A stretch of DNA of 64,000 nucleotides from Chryseobacterium vaccae (GCF_009602705.1 NZ_VSWH01000001.1:620001-684000), one strand, 5' to 3'; numbered from the stretch's first letter, positions 26,098-36,049 are shown. Numbers and translations: made by a program. The notes: a model not told the origin generated them from the sequence alone.

Positions 26098-27519
26098 TTA
26101 TTCTTTGTCTTTCGTGAATTTTAATTTCAAAGATTTTCCCTGATTGAAATCAATGGTTTTCAGCTCTGGATTAAAAGTCATTTTGATCTCGTCCTCTTCA
26201 TTGGTAAAGATATGATTTTCATAGGCAGTCAGTTTTACGGGTTCTTGTCCTTCTGCTATTGCCTGTATATAAAGAACATGATCCTGCACAAATACCTTTA
26301 GTTTCATTGGAAAATTAGGAGCACTATAAACTCCTGTATAAGAATTCAACTGTGTATCGGTTGGTGTAACTGCTTTTAATGGCTTTTCAACGTCCAGCTT
26401 TTCGTTATACAAAACTTTGCGGATTTCGTCTATCGGAACAACTGTTTTCCGGGTCATATTATTCTGAAGCAGAATGAACGTTTTATCGTTATCCATATGC
26501 CGTTCTATATAAGTAACGTATCCTGACCAGCCACCTGAATGATTGGCTATTTTTCCATATTTTGGGCTGTTTTTCACTTTCCATCCGAAACCATAGCCGC
26601 TTTGTTTTCCGTCACCCGTTGTAACATCGTTAAATATTAACTTTTTATCATCGTCATTTACAAGCTTGTTCGTGTATAAAGCTCTGTCCCATTTCAAAAG
26701 GTCTTCAACGGTAGAGTTCACCATTCCGTCACCTACAACTCCATCCAGATAATAGGTATAAAACTCCTTTCCATAGCTGTCCAGAAGAACCTTTTTTCCG
26801 GAATTATCTTCTTCATAGCCTAAGGCATAATTGGCGATGGTCTGCGGTTTGTAACGGCTTCTGTATACAAGGGTATGATCCATGCCCAGAGGTTTAAAGA
26901 TATTGGCTTTCAGAAAATCTCCAAAAGATTGTTTGGAAACCCGTTCAATAATACTCCCCAACAATGCATAACCTGTATTGCTGTATTCATATTTCTGACT
27001 GGGTTCAAATTCAAGAGCCGGTTTGTATTTTGCAAATTCTTTGACGATGTCGTCATTGACCGCAAATTTACTTTTGTCCCAGTTTTTTTCGAATAATTCC
27101 ATATAATCAGGAAGTCCGCTCGTGTGGTTCAGGAGATTTCTTACCGTTATTTTATCATAGAAAGACAGTTCAGGGATATATTTTGAGATCTTATCATCAT
27201 AGTTGAGTTTTCCTTGTTTGTGTAACAGAACAATTCCCATTGCGGTAAACTGTTTAGAGACAGAAGCCAGTTCAAACGTCGTTTTAGGATCCAGTTTGCG
27301 CTGTGTTGCTTCATCCGCTATTCCGTAGCTTTTTTCGAAGACAGGTTTGCCCTTTTCAGCGATCAGTACATTGCCGTTGAATTTTTTCTTGTTGTACAGG
27401 GAAGTAAAAATACTGTCCAGAACCTTAGTTTTGTCCTGCGCAAATGATCCGATGGAAAATAGCACAAGATTAACGCATACTGCTTTTCTTACAGTTGATG
27501 CCATGATTGATTTTGTCAT
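26098..27519 (-). CDS. Secreted serine hydrolase, class C beta-lactamase/DD-peptidase family
   Basis: About 473 residues. A signal peptide ending near GSFAQ is followed by a beta-lactamase-like domain with SVSK (SxxK nucleophile), YSNTGYALLG (YxN) and NHSGGWSGY (HxG-type third motif). A C-terminal beta domain spans about the last 100 residues. Such proteins are peptidases, esterases or amidases more often than true lactamases. ATG 27519 is used. The earlier ATG at 27564 overlaps a TATATTTG promoter element, and 27504 is another option. Confidence 0.82.
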   Translation of the reverse strand: MTKSIMASTVRKAVCVNLVLFSIGSFAQDKTKVLDSIFTSLYNKKKFNGNVLIAEKGKPVFEKSYGIADEATQRKLDPKTTFELASVSKQFTAMGIVLLHKQGKLNYDDKISKYIPELSFYDKITVRNLLNHTSGLPDYMELFEKNWDKSKFAVNDDIVKEFAKYKPALEFEPSQKYEYSNTGYALLGSIIERVSKQSFGDFLKANIFKPLGMDHTLVYRSRYKPQTIANYALGYEEDNSGKKVLLDSYGKEFYTYYLDGVVGDGMVNSTVEDLLKWDRALYTNKLVNDDDKKLIFNDVTTGDGKQSGYGFGWKVKNSPKYGKIANHSGGWSGYVTYIERHMDNDKTFILLQNNMTRKTVVPIDEIRKVLYNEKLDVEKPLKAVTPTDTQLNSYTGVYSAPNFPMKLKVFVQDHVLYIQAIAEGQEPVKLTAYENHIFTNEEDEIKMTFNPELKTIDFNQGKSLKLKFTKDKE

Positions 27520-27561
27520 GAGATATGAGTTATTAGTTGGTGAGGTTAAAATAGTTTTGAT

Positions 27562-27569
27562 CAAATATA
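27562..27569 (-). promoter_or_regulatory. Promoter -7 element of the serine hydrolase gene
   Basis: The minus strand reads TATATTTG, matching TAnnTTTG. No clean -33 TTTG at the usual distance. It argues against translation starting at 27564. Confidence 0.45.
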
Positions 27570-27603
27570 GTCTAAAAAAGCCTTAATTACAGAGGAAATA
27601 CAA

Positions 27604-27639
27604 AAATCCCTTTTAAGCACAGAACTTAAAAGAGATTTT
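27604..27639 (-). terminator. Intrinsic terminator of the dioxygenase gene
   Basis: On the minus strand CTTTTAAG and CTTAAAAG arms (with flanking AATC/GATT pairs) form a hairpin followed by TTTTTG. It lies 25 bp after the dioxygenase stop codon. Confidence 0.6.
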
Positions 27640-27663
27640 GATGGTTGAATTTCAAAATGTTAA

Positions 27664-28770
27664 CTAAACATTTTGAAGTTGCTGAAAGTTTTTACCCAAA
27701 TGTTCTTCGATTACAAAAAATGGATCGTCTGTAAGAGTATGGGCTCTCATATCAATCAGGCTTACTTTACTCATCATTCTAAGCATGATTCTTCTTTGGC
27801 ACTGATGTTCTACACCATCAATATTCCTTACTCCGGCACGAAAAGCTGACCTTCCATGAGCACATAAATGATTGTTGACCAGAATAACATCGCCAGCCTG
27901 TGGCGTAAAATTCGAATAGATCAGATGCCGTGCCTCTTCCCAGAATTCACTTAAACAATGATGCGCTTCTTCCGACTGCTGAATGTCCGGATTGAACAAT
28001 TGTTCTGCCGCATCAAACCTCATAAAAGGAAGACGAAAGTTACCATAGAGAACAGAATCTAAAGTCTCTTCCTCATTCGTATCCGTCTCCAGATTAGCAT
28101 CCTTGGGAATTTTATAGATCCGTTCAAAAAGAGGTTTGAAGTTTTCCCCGATAGATTCATGAGAACGAATGGAGTATAGGGTAGACGGTACCTGCTCTTC
28201 ATTCCGGATATACATGAAGCTGAGGAAATCTGCCTGATGTTTTAAGAAAGCATCTTCGGTATGAACATAGAGATCTGTTGCAGATCCTGATCCTGTCTGA
28301 GTTTCACGCATTTTTTCATCAGGAATAATGGCATGGATCAATCCTCCGCCTTTACGCTGTGAATAATATTGTACAGGTTTTGACGGAAGAGCACCGTGAA
28401 CCAATGCGCAGGCAAATCCATAAAGATTAAATTTAGAGGAGTCGGCAGACTGCCAGTTGGATGGAGTAATACCAATTTCCTCCTGATCGATGTCCATAAG
28501 GCCTTTAAATATCAATGCTCCGTATTGGTCTTTTGAAAAATCGCTTGCAAAATCAGCTGCTATATTCAGAATTCTTTCGGGCAGAAAATAGGACGCAAGC
28601 TGGTGGACATGTCTTATAAAATCTCTGTTTTCATAGCTGCCATATTTTCTATGAAGATGCACCGCTGCATCTTTTATCATTCTTCGCTCCTGAGAAGTGA
28701 TCTCAATAGCTGCAGGAAGCAGTTTTACGGCAGTAATACTGTCTTTATCTAAAATTTCTATAGAATTCAT
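27664..28770 (-). CDS. Fe(II)/2-oxoglutarate dioxygenase, L-lysine hydroxylase (KDO)-like
   Basis: A 368-residue clavaminate-synthase-like dioxygenase. The iron triad is HTEDAF (H170, E172) and the distal H305 in CAHGRSAF; QRRIMLRMM supplies the 2-oxoglutarate arginine. Segments such as TPSNWQSAD, QYYSQRKGGG and QTGSGSATDLYVHTEDAF closely resemble the Flavobacterium/Chitinophaga lysine 4-hydroxylases as I remember them. Predicted reaction: hydroxylation of free L-lysine. The frame stays open far upstream, but family members start near MNSIEILDK (28770). It faces the siderophore operon across a shared control region, and its product could feed the neighbouring decarboxylase. Confidence 0.82.
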   Translation of the reverse strand: MNSIEILDKDSITAVKLLPAAIEITSQERRMIKDAAVHLHRKYGSYENRDFIRHVHQLASYFLPERILNIAADFASDFSKDQYGALIFKGLMDIDQEEIGITPSNWQSADSSKFNLYGFACALVHGALPSKPVQYYSQRKGGGLIHAIIPDEKMRETQTGSGSATDLYVHTEDAFLKHQADFLSFMYIRNEEQVPSTLYSIRSHESIGENFKPLFERIYKIPKDANLETDTNEEETLDSVLYGNFRLPFMRFDAAEQLFNPDIQQSEEAHHCLSEFWEEARHLIYSNFTPQAGDVILVNNHLCAHGRSAFRAGVRNIDGVEHQCQRRIMLRMMSKVSLIDMRAHTLTDDPFFVIEEHLGKNFQQLQNV

Positions 28771-28780
28771 TAAAAATAAA

Positions 28781-28873
28781 TTTGGTGTTAAGTAATAATT
28801 TTTATATTTGTTTTTAATTATTCTAAATAACAATAGCGAGTTCAAATTTATGAATAATTTATAAATCACCAAA
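28781..28873. promoter_or_regulatory. Face-to-face promoters flanking a Fur-like palindrome
   Basis: Plus strand: TTTG (28781-28784), 18 bp, TATATTTG (28803-28810). Minus strand: TTTG (complement of 28870-28873), 19 bp, TAAATTTG (complement of 28843-28850). Both match the consensus exactly. Between the two -7 boxes lies TTATTCTAAATAA (28818-28830), a perfect 5-bp inverted repeat with 3-bp centre, located where both transcripts begin. It is a candidate iron-regulator operator controlling both directions. Confidence 0.65.
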
Positions 28874-28986
28874 TAAAAAGTAAAAAAATGTAGAAAATTA
28901 AAAACCTGACTGTCAGATACATATGTAATTGTATCAAAATAATACTCACAATTTATTGATTTAAAAATCACCTTACAAATACTTAT

Positions 28987-30522
28987 ATGAACCACAACCA
29001 AATGCCTGCGGGCGATGTCCTCAGTGCTACCTCTCCTCACTTTTTGGGGAATTTTAAAAATATTTTTCATTCTGATAATTATGATCACTACCGTACCGCT
29101 GTTGGCGATACTTTAGATCTTGTAGGAAAATTTTTACACAGAAATGAAAAGCCTTTCAGCGGTATTGAAGCCAAAGAAATGAAAACCATGGTACAGCAGA
29201 TAGACCTTAATCAGAAACTGTTTTCTTATCAGGAACTTCTTCAGGAAGTAGACCATATTTATGTAAAACATGCTACCGCATTTCACCTGCCGCAGTATGT
29301 AGCCCATCTTAACTGTCCGGTTGTTATCCCCGCATTAGCCGGAGAAATTCTTGTCAGCGCAATTAATTCTTCACAGGATACTTATGACCAGAGTGCCGGA
29401 GGGACCTTTATGGAAAGAAAACTAATTGACTGGACCGCAGAACAGCTAGGCTATCATCCTGAAAACAGTGACGGAGTCTTCACAGCCGGAGGCTCACAGA
29501 GTAACTTAATGGGCCTGGTAATGATGCGTGACTGTTTTTCACAGAAAAGATATCATCATAATATCAAACTGGACGGGCTTCCACGTGAAGCATCGAAGTT
29601 CAGAATATTCGTTTCAGATAAATCCCATTTCAGCAATCTGAAAAATGCTTCCATCATGGGACTGGGCGAAAAAGCGATCGTAAAAGTTCCTACTGATGAA
29701 AGATTCAGAATGGATATTGCTCTTTTGAAAAAATACATCAAAAGGGAAGAACAATTGGGAAATATCCCGATAGGAATTGTCGCTACGGCAGGAACAACCG
29801 ATTTCGGAAATGTAGATCCTATGGAAGATATTGCCAATATCGCAGAACAGTATAATATATGGATGCACGTAGATGCAGCTTACGGATGCGCGCTCTTATT
29901 AAGCGAGAAATACCGCCATCTTCTGAATGGAATTGAAAGAGCAAACTCAGTGACCATTGATTATCACAAATCATTCTTCCAGCCTATAAGCAGCAGTGCT
30001 TTTATCGTTAAAGACAAAAAAGAATTGCTTATTCTTAAACACCATGCAGACTATCTGAATCCCAAAGAAATGGATGAAGAAGAGATTCCTGCACAGATCA
30101 ATAAATCCATTACGCAAAGTACCCGGAGATTTGATGCTCTGAAACTCTGGTTTACCTTAAGAATGATGGGTAAAGAACAGCTTTCCGAATATACTGACAC
30201 GGTAATAGATCTTACCAAAGATGTTGCGGAAATGCTTACTGAAGATCCGGATTTCGACCTGCTTTCAGATACAGACCTGAGTGTTCTTGTGTTTCGGTAT
30301 ATAAGGCCTGAAATCACAGATCTGAACGCCCTGAATCAGTATATAAAAATGAAACTGTTCTACAGCGGAGAAGTTCTGGTAGCAAGCACAAGGGTAAATG
30401 GGAATTTCTATCTGAAATTTACCTTCCTGAATCCGATCACCACCACTGAAGACGTACATGAAATTCTCAACAAAATCAAAATGCATGGAAAAGACTTTGA
30501 TACAGCAGCCCACTCAATATAA
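28987..30522 (+). CDS. PLP-dependent group II amino-acid decarboxylase of siderophore synthesis
   Basis: A 511-residue decarboxylase related to L-2,4-diaminobutyrate and DesA-type lysine decarboxylases. PLP-site features: VFTAGGSQSN, the aspartate of HVDAAYG, and the internal-aldimine lysine in DYHKSFFQP (K328). In hydroxamate clusters this enzyme makes the diamine backbone (diaminopropane or cadaverine). No diaminobutyrate aminotransferase is nearby, while a lysine-hydroxylase-like gene is, so (hydroxy)lysine to (hydroxy)cadaverine is the better guess. First gene of a nine-gene operon. Confidence 0.87.
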   Translation: MNHNQMPAGDVLSATSPHFLGNFKNIFHSDNYDHYRTAVGDTLDLVGKFLHRNEKPFSGIEAKEMKTMVQQIDLNQKLFSYQELLQEVDHIYVKHATAFHLPQYVAHLNCPVVIPALAGEILVSAINSSQDTYDQSAGGTFMERKLIDWTAEQLGYHPENSDGVFTAGGSQSNLMGLVMMRDCFSQKRYHHNIKLDGLPREASKFRIFVSDKSHFSNLKNASIMGLGEKAIVKVPTDERFRMDIALLKKYIKREEQLGNIPIGIVATAGTTDFGNVDPMEDIANIAEQYNIWMHVDAAYGCALLLSEKYRHLLNGIERANSVTIDYHKSFFQPISSSAFIVKDKKELLILKHHADYLNPKEMDEEEIPAQINKSITQSTRRFDALKLWFTLRMMGKEQLSEYTDTVIDLTKDVAEMLTEDPDFDLLSDTDLSVLVFRYIRPEITDLNALNQYIKMKLFYSGEVLVASTRVNGNFYLKFTFLNPITTTEDVHEILNKIKMHGKDFDTAAHSI

Positions 30523-32914
30523 AGAAAAAGCACAGGAAATTACTGTACGGATCCTGCTGAACGGAATGCTCCGCGAACTCGCAAACGGGAAATTCTACCA
30601 AGGAGTTCCGAAATATGATCTTCTTACAGCCCAGGCACTTCAAAACAGTATTTATCCTTTACATATAAGATTCGATCTGAAAAAAAGTGAGGTCTTTTTA
30701 TTCGCCCCCGTTTCTTACCGTTCCGAAAGTACTTTTCATCATTACGGGCAGGAGTTATGGGTGGTTGACCATAAAAATCAGCAAATTTTTCAACCGGATA
30801 CTGATCAGTTGACAGAATTGGTTTATAAAGAACTTTCTGAACAGTCTACCCAACAGGGACTAGAACTTTTTACCAAAAGAATCCACAGCAGCCTTAGAAA
30901 CCTGGAACTGATCATGGATGCCGGATTACAGGGTAAAAATGAATTAACTTATTCCTTCCTTGAATCTGAACAGCAGCTTCCCGTAGGGCATAATCTTCAT
31001 CCGTTTACCAAAGCCAGAATGGGCTTTTCCAGAGAGGAGCAGCTTCTGTACGGCCCGGAATTCAACAGGGAAATTCAGCTTGAATATTTCCTTGTCCATA
31101 AAAGCTGTGTGAAAGAAAACTCTGTATTGGATATTCCTTACAGTCGGTTTCTGGAAAGCATCATTTCATTACCAGAAGATCTGGTAGAAAACCACCTCAG
31201 CGGAGAAGAACGGCTTTCGGATTTTTATGCGGTTCCATGCCACCCGTGGGAGGCCAGCTATCTTTTATCAACAAAAGAGGGTTCGGAAATGCTTACTAAC
31301 CGTACTTTGGTTTATATCGGAAAATCAGGTGAAGGATTTTACTCAACCTCATCCATCAGAAGTATGTACAGCCCGGATATTCCGTGGATGCCCAAGTTCT
31401 CTTTAAATGTTCTGTTGACGGGCTCAATACGAATTAATACTGAAAAAGATCTGGCAAGAGGATACGCATCAGCTTTATGGAGGAAACATGCGGGCGAAAA
31501 TTTTGACAAAAAGTTCAGTCACTTCAGATTACTGCTGGAACCTGTTACATTAGGAGTGTATCATGCCGGTAAAAACATTGAGAGCCTGAATCTCCTGATC
31601 CGTGAAAACCCTTTCCAGGCGGAAGACAAAATATTGCTTCTGGCCAGATTATGCCAGGATGAACCTTCTGATGGGAAATCCTTTATACAGCAGTTTTTTG
31701 ATGATGTTTCAGAAAAGCTGGGAACAAAGCCTGAAGAGTCGGTGATGATCTGGTTTGAAAAATACATTCAGTTATTCATTGAGCCTTTAAATTACTTGTT
31801 CAGCCGGTATGGAATGGCTCCTGAAGCCCACCAGCAGAATCTCCTGATCAGCCTTGATGAGAATCTGATGCCGGAAACCCTTTGGATAAGAGATGCTCAG
31901 GGATATCTTCTGAGAGAAAGTGCACGGGAACAGTATGTTGAACTTGCAAAATCTTATCCTGAAATTGGAGACCTTTTTATCAGGGATGAGCGTCTTTTAG
32001 ATATTGTTTCCTATCATGTGCTGGTCAGCAATCTTTCAGCATTGATTGCTTCATTAGGAAAGACAGGATGGGTAAAAGAAAGAGCCCTGATAGATATTCT
32101 TTACAGGGAGTTTGAGAGAGTACATTCCGAAGAACCTTCAGACTTCACCCGTTATGCTCTTGAAAACCGTTATTGGGGAACAAAAACCAATTTTAAGGCA
32201 GTAGCCAATGAAATTGACGGAATTACAAGTGCGTCAGCGATTTCTTATGCAACAGTTCCCAATCTTCTTCACCAGTATTTCTTTTCAGACCAGTTGATCC
32301 ATCCGAAAGGAAAAGACGTTTTCTTCAAACGCTATTTCGAAAAAGAAGAGGTGACCATCACCATGCGTCCAATTGATCTTGATCAGGATCTTGAAATGCT
32401 TCATGAGTGGTTCAACCGCGAACATGCCATTAAAATCTGGCAGATGAACTGGCCCATTGATGCGCTGGAAACCTATTACCGTCTTATGCTTCCCGGCGAT
32501 GAAGCCCAAAGTTACATTGTCATAAGCAACGGCGAACCTTCCTGTAATATTGAAGTCTATTGGCCATGCAGGGATATTGTAGGCGATTATTATGATGTTC
32601 TTCCGACAGATTACGGAACCCATCAGTTTATTGCTCCAACCGATCCTAAAAAGAAATATGTTTCTCCTTCCACACAATCTATGGTAGATTACGTATTTGC
32701 CCAGCCTGAAGTTGGGAAAATGGTGGGTGAAGGTTCTGTAGATTCTCTGGCATCCATGATGAATAAAGCACATGTAGGCTTTAAAGTGGAAAAGGTCATT
32801 GAAATGCCTCATAAAAAAGCCAACCTCAACTTCTGCTACCGGGAATGGTATTGGGAAAAGTTTCCACAGAACAAATACGTACAATTTACCGTAAAAACCA
32901 CTGAACATGAATAA
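30485..32914 (+). CDS. NIS synthetase (IucA/IucC) fused to IucB-type acyltransferase
   Basis: An 809-residue two-domain enzyme. Residues about 40-590 are an IucA/IucC-type siderophore synthetase (GHNLHPFTKARMGF, CHPWEASYLL, SSIRSMYSPD, PEAHQQNLLI). Residues about 612-809 are a GNAT acyltransferase of the RhbD/IucB type (MRPIDLDQDLEMLHEWFN, ending in NFCYREWYWE). The first half would join a carboxylate to an amine or hydroxylamine using ATP; the second acylates the N-hydroxy-diamine. ATG 30485 overlaps the decarboxylase by 38 bp; an upstream ATG at 30458 is less likely. Bisucaberin-type clusters show comparable fusions. Confidence 0.88.
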   Translation: MEKTLIQQPTQYKEKAQEITVRILLNGMLRELANGKFYQGVPKYDLLTAQALQNSIYPLHIRFDLKKSEVFLFAPVSYRSESTFHHYGQELWVVDHKNQQIFQPDTDQLTELVYKELSEQSTQQGLELFTKRIHSSLRNLELIMDAGLQGKNELTYSFLESEQQLPVGHNLHPFTKARMGFSREEQLLYGPEFNREIQLEYFLVHKSCVKENSVLDIPYSRFLESIISLPEDLVENHLSGEERLSDFYAVPCHPWEASYLLSTKEGSEMLTNRTLVYIGKSGEGFYSTSSIRSMYSPDIPWMPKFSLNVLLTGSIRINTEKDLARGYASALWRKHAGENFDKKFSHFRLLLEPVTLGVYHAGKNIESLNLLIRENPFQAEDKILLLARLCQDEPSDGKSFIQQFFDDVSEKLGTKPEESVMIWFEKYIQLFIEPLNYLFSRYGMAPEAHQQNLLISLDENLMPETLWIRDAQGYLLRESAREQYVELAKSYPEIGDLFIRDERLLDIVSYHVLVSNLSALIASLGKTGWVKERALIDILYREFERVHSEEPSDFTRYALENRYWGTKTNFKAVANEIDGITSASAISYATVPNLLHQYFFSDQLIHPKGKDVFFKRYFEKEEVTITMRPIDLDQDLEMLHEWFNREHAIKIWQMNWPIDALETYYRLMLPGDEAQSYIVISNGEPSCNIEVYWPCRDIVGDYYDVLPTDYGTHQFIAPTDPKKKYVSPSTQSMVDYVFAQPEVGKMVGEGSVDSLASMMNKAHVGFKVEKVIEMPHKKANLNFCYREWYWEKFPQNKYVQFTVKTTEHE

Positions 32915-34226
32915 TGAAACCCCATATAACGTGATCGGAATTGGAATCGGGCCTTTTAATTTGGGACTGGCCGCATTATCCAATCCGATTTCTGAATTAA
33001 AAACCCTTTTTCTGGACCAGAGAGACGGTTTCGACTGGCATCCGGGATTAATGATCGATCATGTAACCCTGCAGACGCCGTTTTTGTGTGACTGTGTATC
33101 TATGGCTGATCCAACCAATCCTTTGAGTCTTCTGAATTATTTAAAAGTAACCAACAGGCTTTATAAATTCTTTATCCGGGAAGATTTTTTCATTCCCCGT
33201 AAAGAATATAACCGGTATTGTCAATGGGTAGTAAGCCAATTGCCGCAATGCAGGTTTTCAACACAGGTTGTGGATATTGTATATGAAGACGGATTGTATG
33301 TAGTAACGACCATTCACACCAAAACTAAAGAAGCCGAAGTTTTCAGGACAGAAAGGTTAATTCTAGGAACAGGTACACAGCCCCATATCCCTTCATTTAT
33401 TCCAAAAGATGATTCCAGGATTCTTCATACCAGTTCATATTTATACCGTAAGGAAGAGCTTTTGTCCCAGGGTAAAAAAATTGCGGTGATTGGTTCAGGA
33501 CAGAGTGCGGCAGAGGTTTTCTATGATCTGTTGCAGAGCCGGAATGAAAATACTCAGTTAGGCTGGTATTCCCGCCCGGACCGTTTCTTCCCGATGGAAT
33601 ATTCAAAACTGACCTTAGAGCTGACTTCTCCTGATTATGTAGACTATTTCTACAGCAGAAGCGAGAATGCAAGGAAAGCCATTTTAAGCAAGCAGCAGGC
33701 TCAGTTCAAAGGGATTAATTATGATCTCATCAACCAGATCTATGATTTTATTTATGATCTGAATATTGATAATGAGGATACAAGGCTTACCATTATTCCG
33801 AACAGCCAGCTGGACAGGGTAGACAACAGCAGTACAGACCATCTTACGCTTGAATTTACTCAGCTTGAACAGGACGTTCAGTATGATCAGGAAGCCGATT
33901 ATCTGGTGATTGGAACAGGATACCGCTACCATGAACCTTCATTCCTTAAAAATATTCAATCCAGAATTAAAAGGGATTCAGGCGGATTATTTGCGGTTAA
34001 CCGGAACTATTCAATAGATCATAATGGCGGTGAAATCTATGTATTGCACGCAGAAGTTCATACCCATAGCTATATTTCAACGGATCTGGGAATGGCAGCT
34101 TACCGTAATTCTTATATCATCAACGATATTCTGGGAAGAGAATATTATAAGATTGAAAATAAAATTGCATTCCAGGATTTTGATGTTGAAAAATATGCCG
34201 CCATACCAACAACTGCCAAAATATAA
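32907..34226 (+). CDS. Lysine/diamine N-monooxygenase (SidA/IucD/PvdA family)
   Basis: A 439-residue flavin-dependent N-hydroxylase. The FAD motif is GIGIGPFNLGLAAL (about 11-24), substrate-side residues lie in DWHPGLMIDHVTLQTPFLCD, and the NADPH site is IAVIGSGQSAAEVF. The C-terminal family motif appears as YLVIGTGYRYHEP. It hydroxylates the primary amine of the diamine, giving the future hydroxamate. It overlaps the fused synthetase by 8 bp. Confidence 0.92.
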   Translation: MNNETPYNVIGIGIGPFNLGLAALSNPISELKTLFLDQRDGFDWHPGLMIDHVTLQTPFLCDCVSMADPTNPLSLLNYLKVTNRLYKFFIREDFFIPRKEYNRYCQWVVSQLPQCRFSTQVVDIVYEDGLYVVTTIHTKTKEAEVFRTERLILGTGTQPHIPSFIPKDDSRILHTSSYLYRKEELLSQGKKIAVIGSGQSAAEVFYDLLQSRNENTQLGWYSRPDRFFPMEYSKLTLELTSPDYVDYFYSRSENARKAILSKQQAQFKGINYDLINQIYDFIYDLNIDNEDTRLTIIPNSQLDRVDNSSTDHLTLEFTQLEQDVQYDQEADYLVIGTGYRYHEPSFLKNIQSRIKRDSGGLFAVNRNYSIDHNGGEIYVLHAEVHTHSYISTDLGMAAYRNSYIINDILGREYYKIENKIAFQDFDVEKYAAIPTTAKI

Positions 34227-36049
34227 TGTTAAAAATGAACACCACTTTAAATAATACACCCATCAGTCAGGAAATCTGGCTGATGGCCAACCGCGATCTG
34301 ATGGCTAAAACCTTTGCGGAGTTAATGCATGAAGAGCGCCTGAAACCTATTCCTGTTTTCCAGGATGAAGCAGGATTCACCGTTTTCAGACTTGAAACCG
34401 GATTGGAAAATATTGAATACAGCTTCCGCGGACAGGAAAGAATGATGGATTACTGGCATATCGACAAAGACAGTATTGTTAAAATTGAAAATGAAGTAAA
34501 AAGTCAGACCCTGAATGTTCCTCAATTCTTTCTTGAAATGCAGACCGTATTTGACTTAGATTCTAATACGTTAGCAAAATATACAGAAGAACTGCTTCAT
34601 ACTTTATATTGTGATGCGCTGATCTTATCCAGAGGAATTATTTCTTCAAAAGATCTTGCCTCCAGCAATTATCAGACGGTAGAGCATCAGATGACAGGCC
34701 ATCCCTGGGTAATCGTCAATAAAAGCCGGCTGGGATTTTCTCCCTCTGATCTTGAAGTTTACGCGCCGGAAGCAGGGCAGGACATAAAAGTTCTGTGGCT
34801 GGCTGCCCATAAAGACAGATCAGCCTTTCAGGCGCTGGAGCATATTGATCAGGAAAACTTTTACCGTTCGGAAATTGGAGACAAATTGTATCAGGTATTT
34901 CAGCAGCAACTGATTGATTTAGGAAAATCTGTTCAGGATTACAATTTAATTCCTGTACATCCATGGCAGTGGGAACATAAGCTGAAGATTCATTTTGCGG
35001 GAGATATAGCTTCCGGAATTTTAATAAAGTTAGGGGGAGGAAATGATTTTTACAGCCCACAGCAGAGCATCCGGACTTTATTCAACACAGAGCATCCGGA
35101 GAAAAGATACTTGAAAACCGCAGTTTCTATTCTGAGTACAGGAAACATCAGAGGACTTTCTCCTAAGCAGATGAGAATTGCTCCATCGATTACAGACTGG
35201 GTAAAAGGTCTGATTAAAGATGATGAATATCTGGAGACAAAAGGAACCATTTTCCTGGGTGAGGAAGCTTCAGTTGCCTATCTGCATCCTCAATACAATG
35301 CTATAACCGCTGTACCTTATCAGTACAATGAGTTTTTAGGGGCTCTATGGCGTGAAAGTGCCATATCTTCCCTGAAAGAAGGTGAAGAAATGTTTACCAT
35401 GGCTTCCCTGCTGTACGTTGATCAGAACGGAATTCCTTTGGTACAGGCTTTTGCCGAAAAAGCAGGAGTCAGCATCAAAGAATGGATCACGGAGTATCTG
35501 GATGCCTATCTTACTCCGCTGCTTCACATCTATTATACTCATTCTCTTTGTGTGACTCCTCACGGAGAAAACATTATGGTTGTGCTGAAGAATGGTCTTC
35601 CTCAGAGGATTGTCATTAAAGACTTTGTAGATGATATTGTACTGACCCCTGAAGCCAGGGAAAAGCTGCCTGACCATCTTGCAGACGGGCTGATCCAGTC
35701 TTCAAACAAAGAAAACGTACCACTTTCTATTCTGCTGGGGATTTTTGATGCGTTTTTCAGATATCTTTCCAATGTTTTGCATACGTATTCAAACTTCCGG
35801 GAAGAAACATTCTGGACTCTTGTTCATGAATGTATAAAAGAGTACAAAAATCAGAATCCGCATCTGAAGGAACGGTACGAAAAGTATGATCTGTATGTTC
35901 CGGCATTCAAAAGGTTCTATATCAACAGTGTCCGTCTGAAGAATAACGGCTATAGCGAAAATAAAGCTTTTGCTATTCCTAAGAAAGATGGCGCCCTTCT
36001 TAATCCGCTGTACCAGATCATCAATAAAAATTCTGTAGCGGAAGTATGA
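34226..36049 (+). CDS. Second NIS synthetase (IucA/IucC family)
   Basis: A 607-residue siderophore synthetase with the full motif set: GHPWVIVNKSRLGFS, PVHPWQWEH, SIRTLFNTEHPEKRYLK, LSTGNIRGLSPKQ, and THSLCVTPHGENIMVVLKN. Two NIS synthetases in one operon, as in aerobactin and rhizobactin, suggest two successive condensations, for example the two arms of citrate. The start shares its first base with the upstream stop (ATAATG); an ATG at 34235 is an alternative. Confidence 0.9.
   Translation: MLKMNTTLNNTPISQEIWLMANRDLMAKTFAELMHEERLKPIPVFQDEAGFTVFRLETGLENIEYSFRGQERMMDYWHIDKDSIVKIENEVKSQTLNVPQFFLEMQTVFDLDSNTLAKYTEELLHTLYCDALILSRGIISSKDLASSNYQTVEHQMTGHPWVIVNKSRLGFSPSDLEVYAPEAGQDIKVLWLAAHKDRSAFQALEHIDQENFYRSEIGDKLYQVFQQQLIDLGKSVQDYNLIPVHPWQWEHKLKIHFAGDIASGILIKLGGGNDFYSPQQSIRTLFNTEHPEKRYLKTAVSILSTGNIRGLSPKQMRIAPSITDWVKGLIKDDEYLETKGTIFLGEEASVAYLHPQYNAITAVPYQYNEFLGALWRESAISSLKEGEEMFTMASLLYVDQNGIPLVQAFAEKAGVSIKEWITEYLDAYLTPLLHIYYTHSLCVTPHGENIMVVLKNGLPQRIVIKDFVDDIVLTPEAREKLPDHLADGLIQSSNKENVPLSILLGIFDAFFRYLSNVLHTYSNFREETFWTLVHECIKEYKNQNPHLKERYEKYDLYVPAFKRFYINSVRLKNNGYSENKAFAIPKKDGALLNPLYQIINKNSVAEV

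Noticed and set aside
26098..27519. Calling the serine hydrolase a beta-lactamase resistance gene
   Set aside because: SxxK, YxN and HxG motifs are shared by peptidases and esterases of the same fold; nothing indicates lactam hydrolysis.
28771..29088. Long N-terminal extension of the dioxygenase
   Set aside because: It would overlap the opposite decarboxylase gene and both promoters; homologues start near MNSIEILDK.
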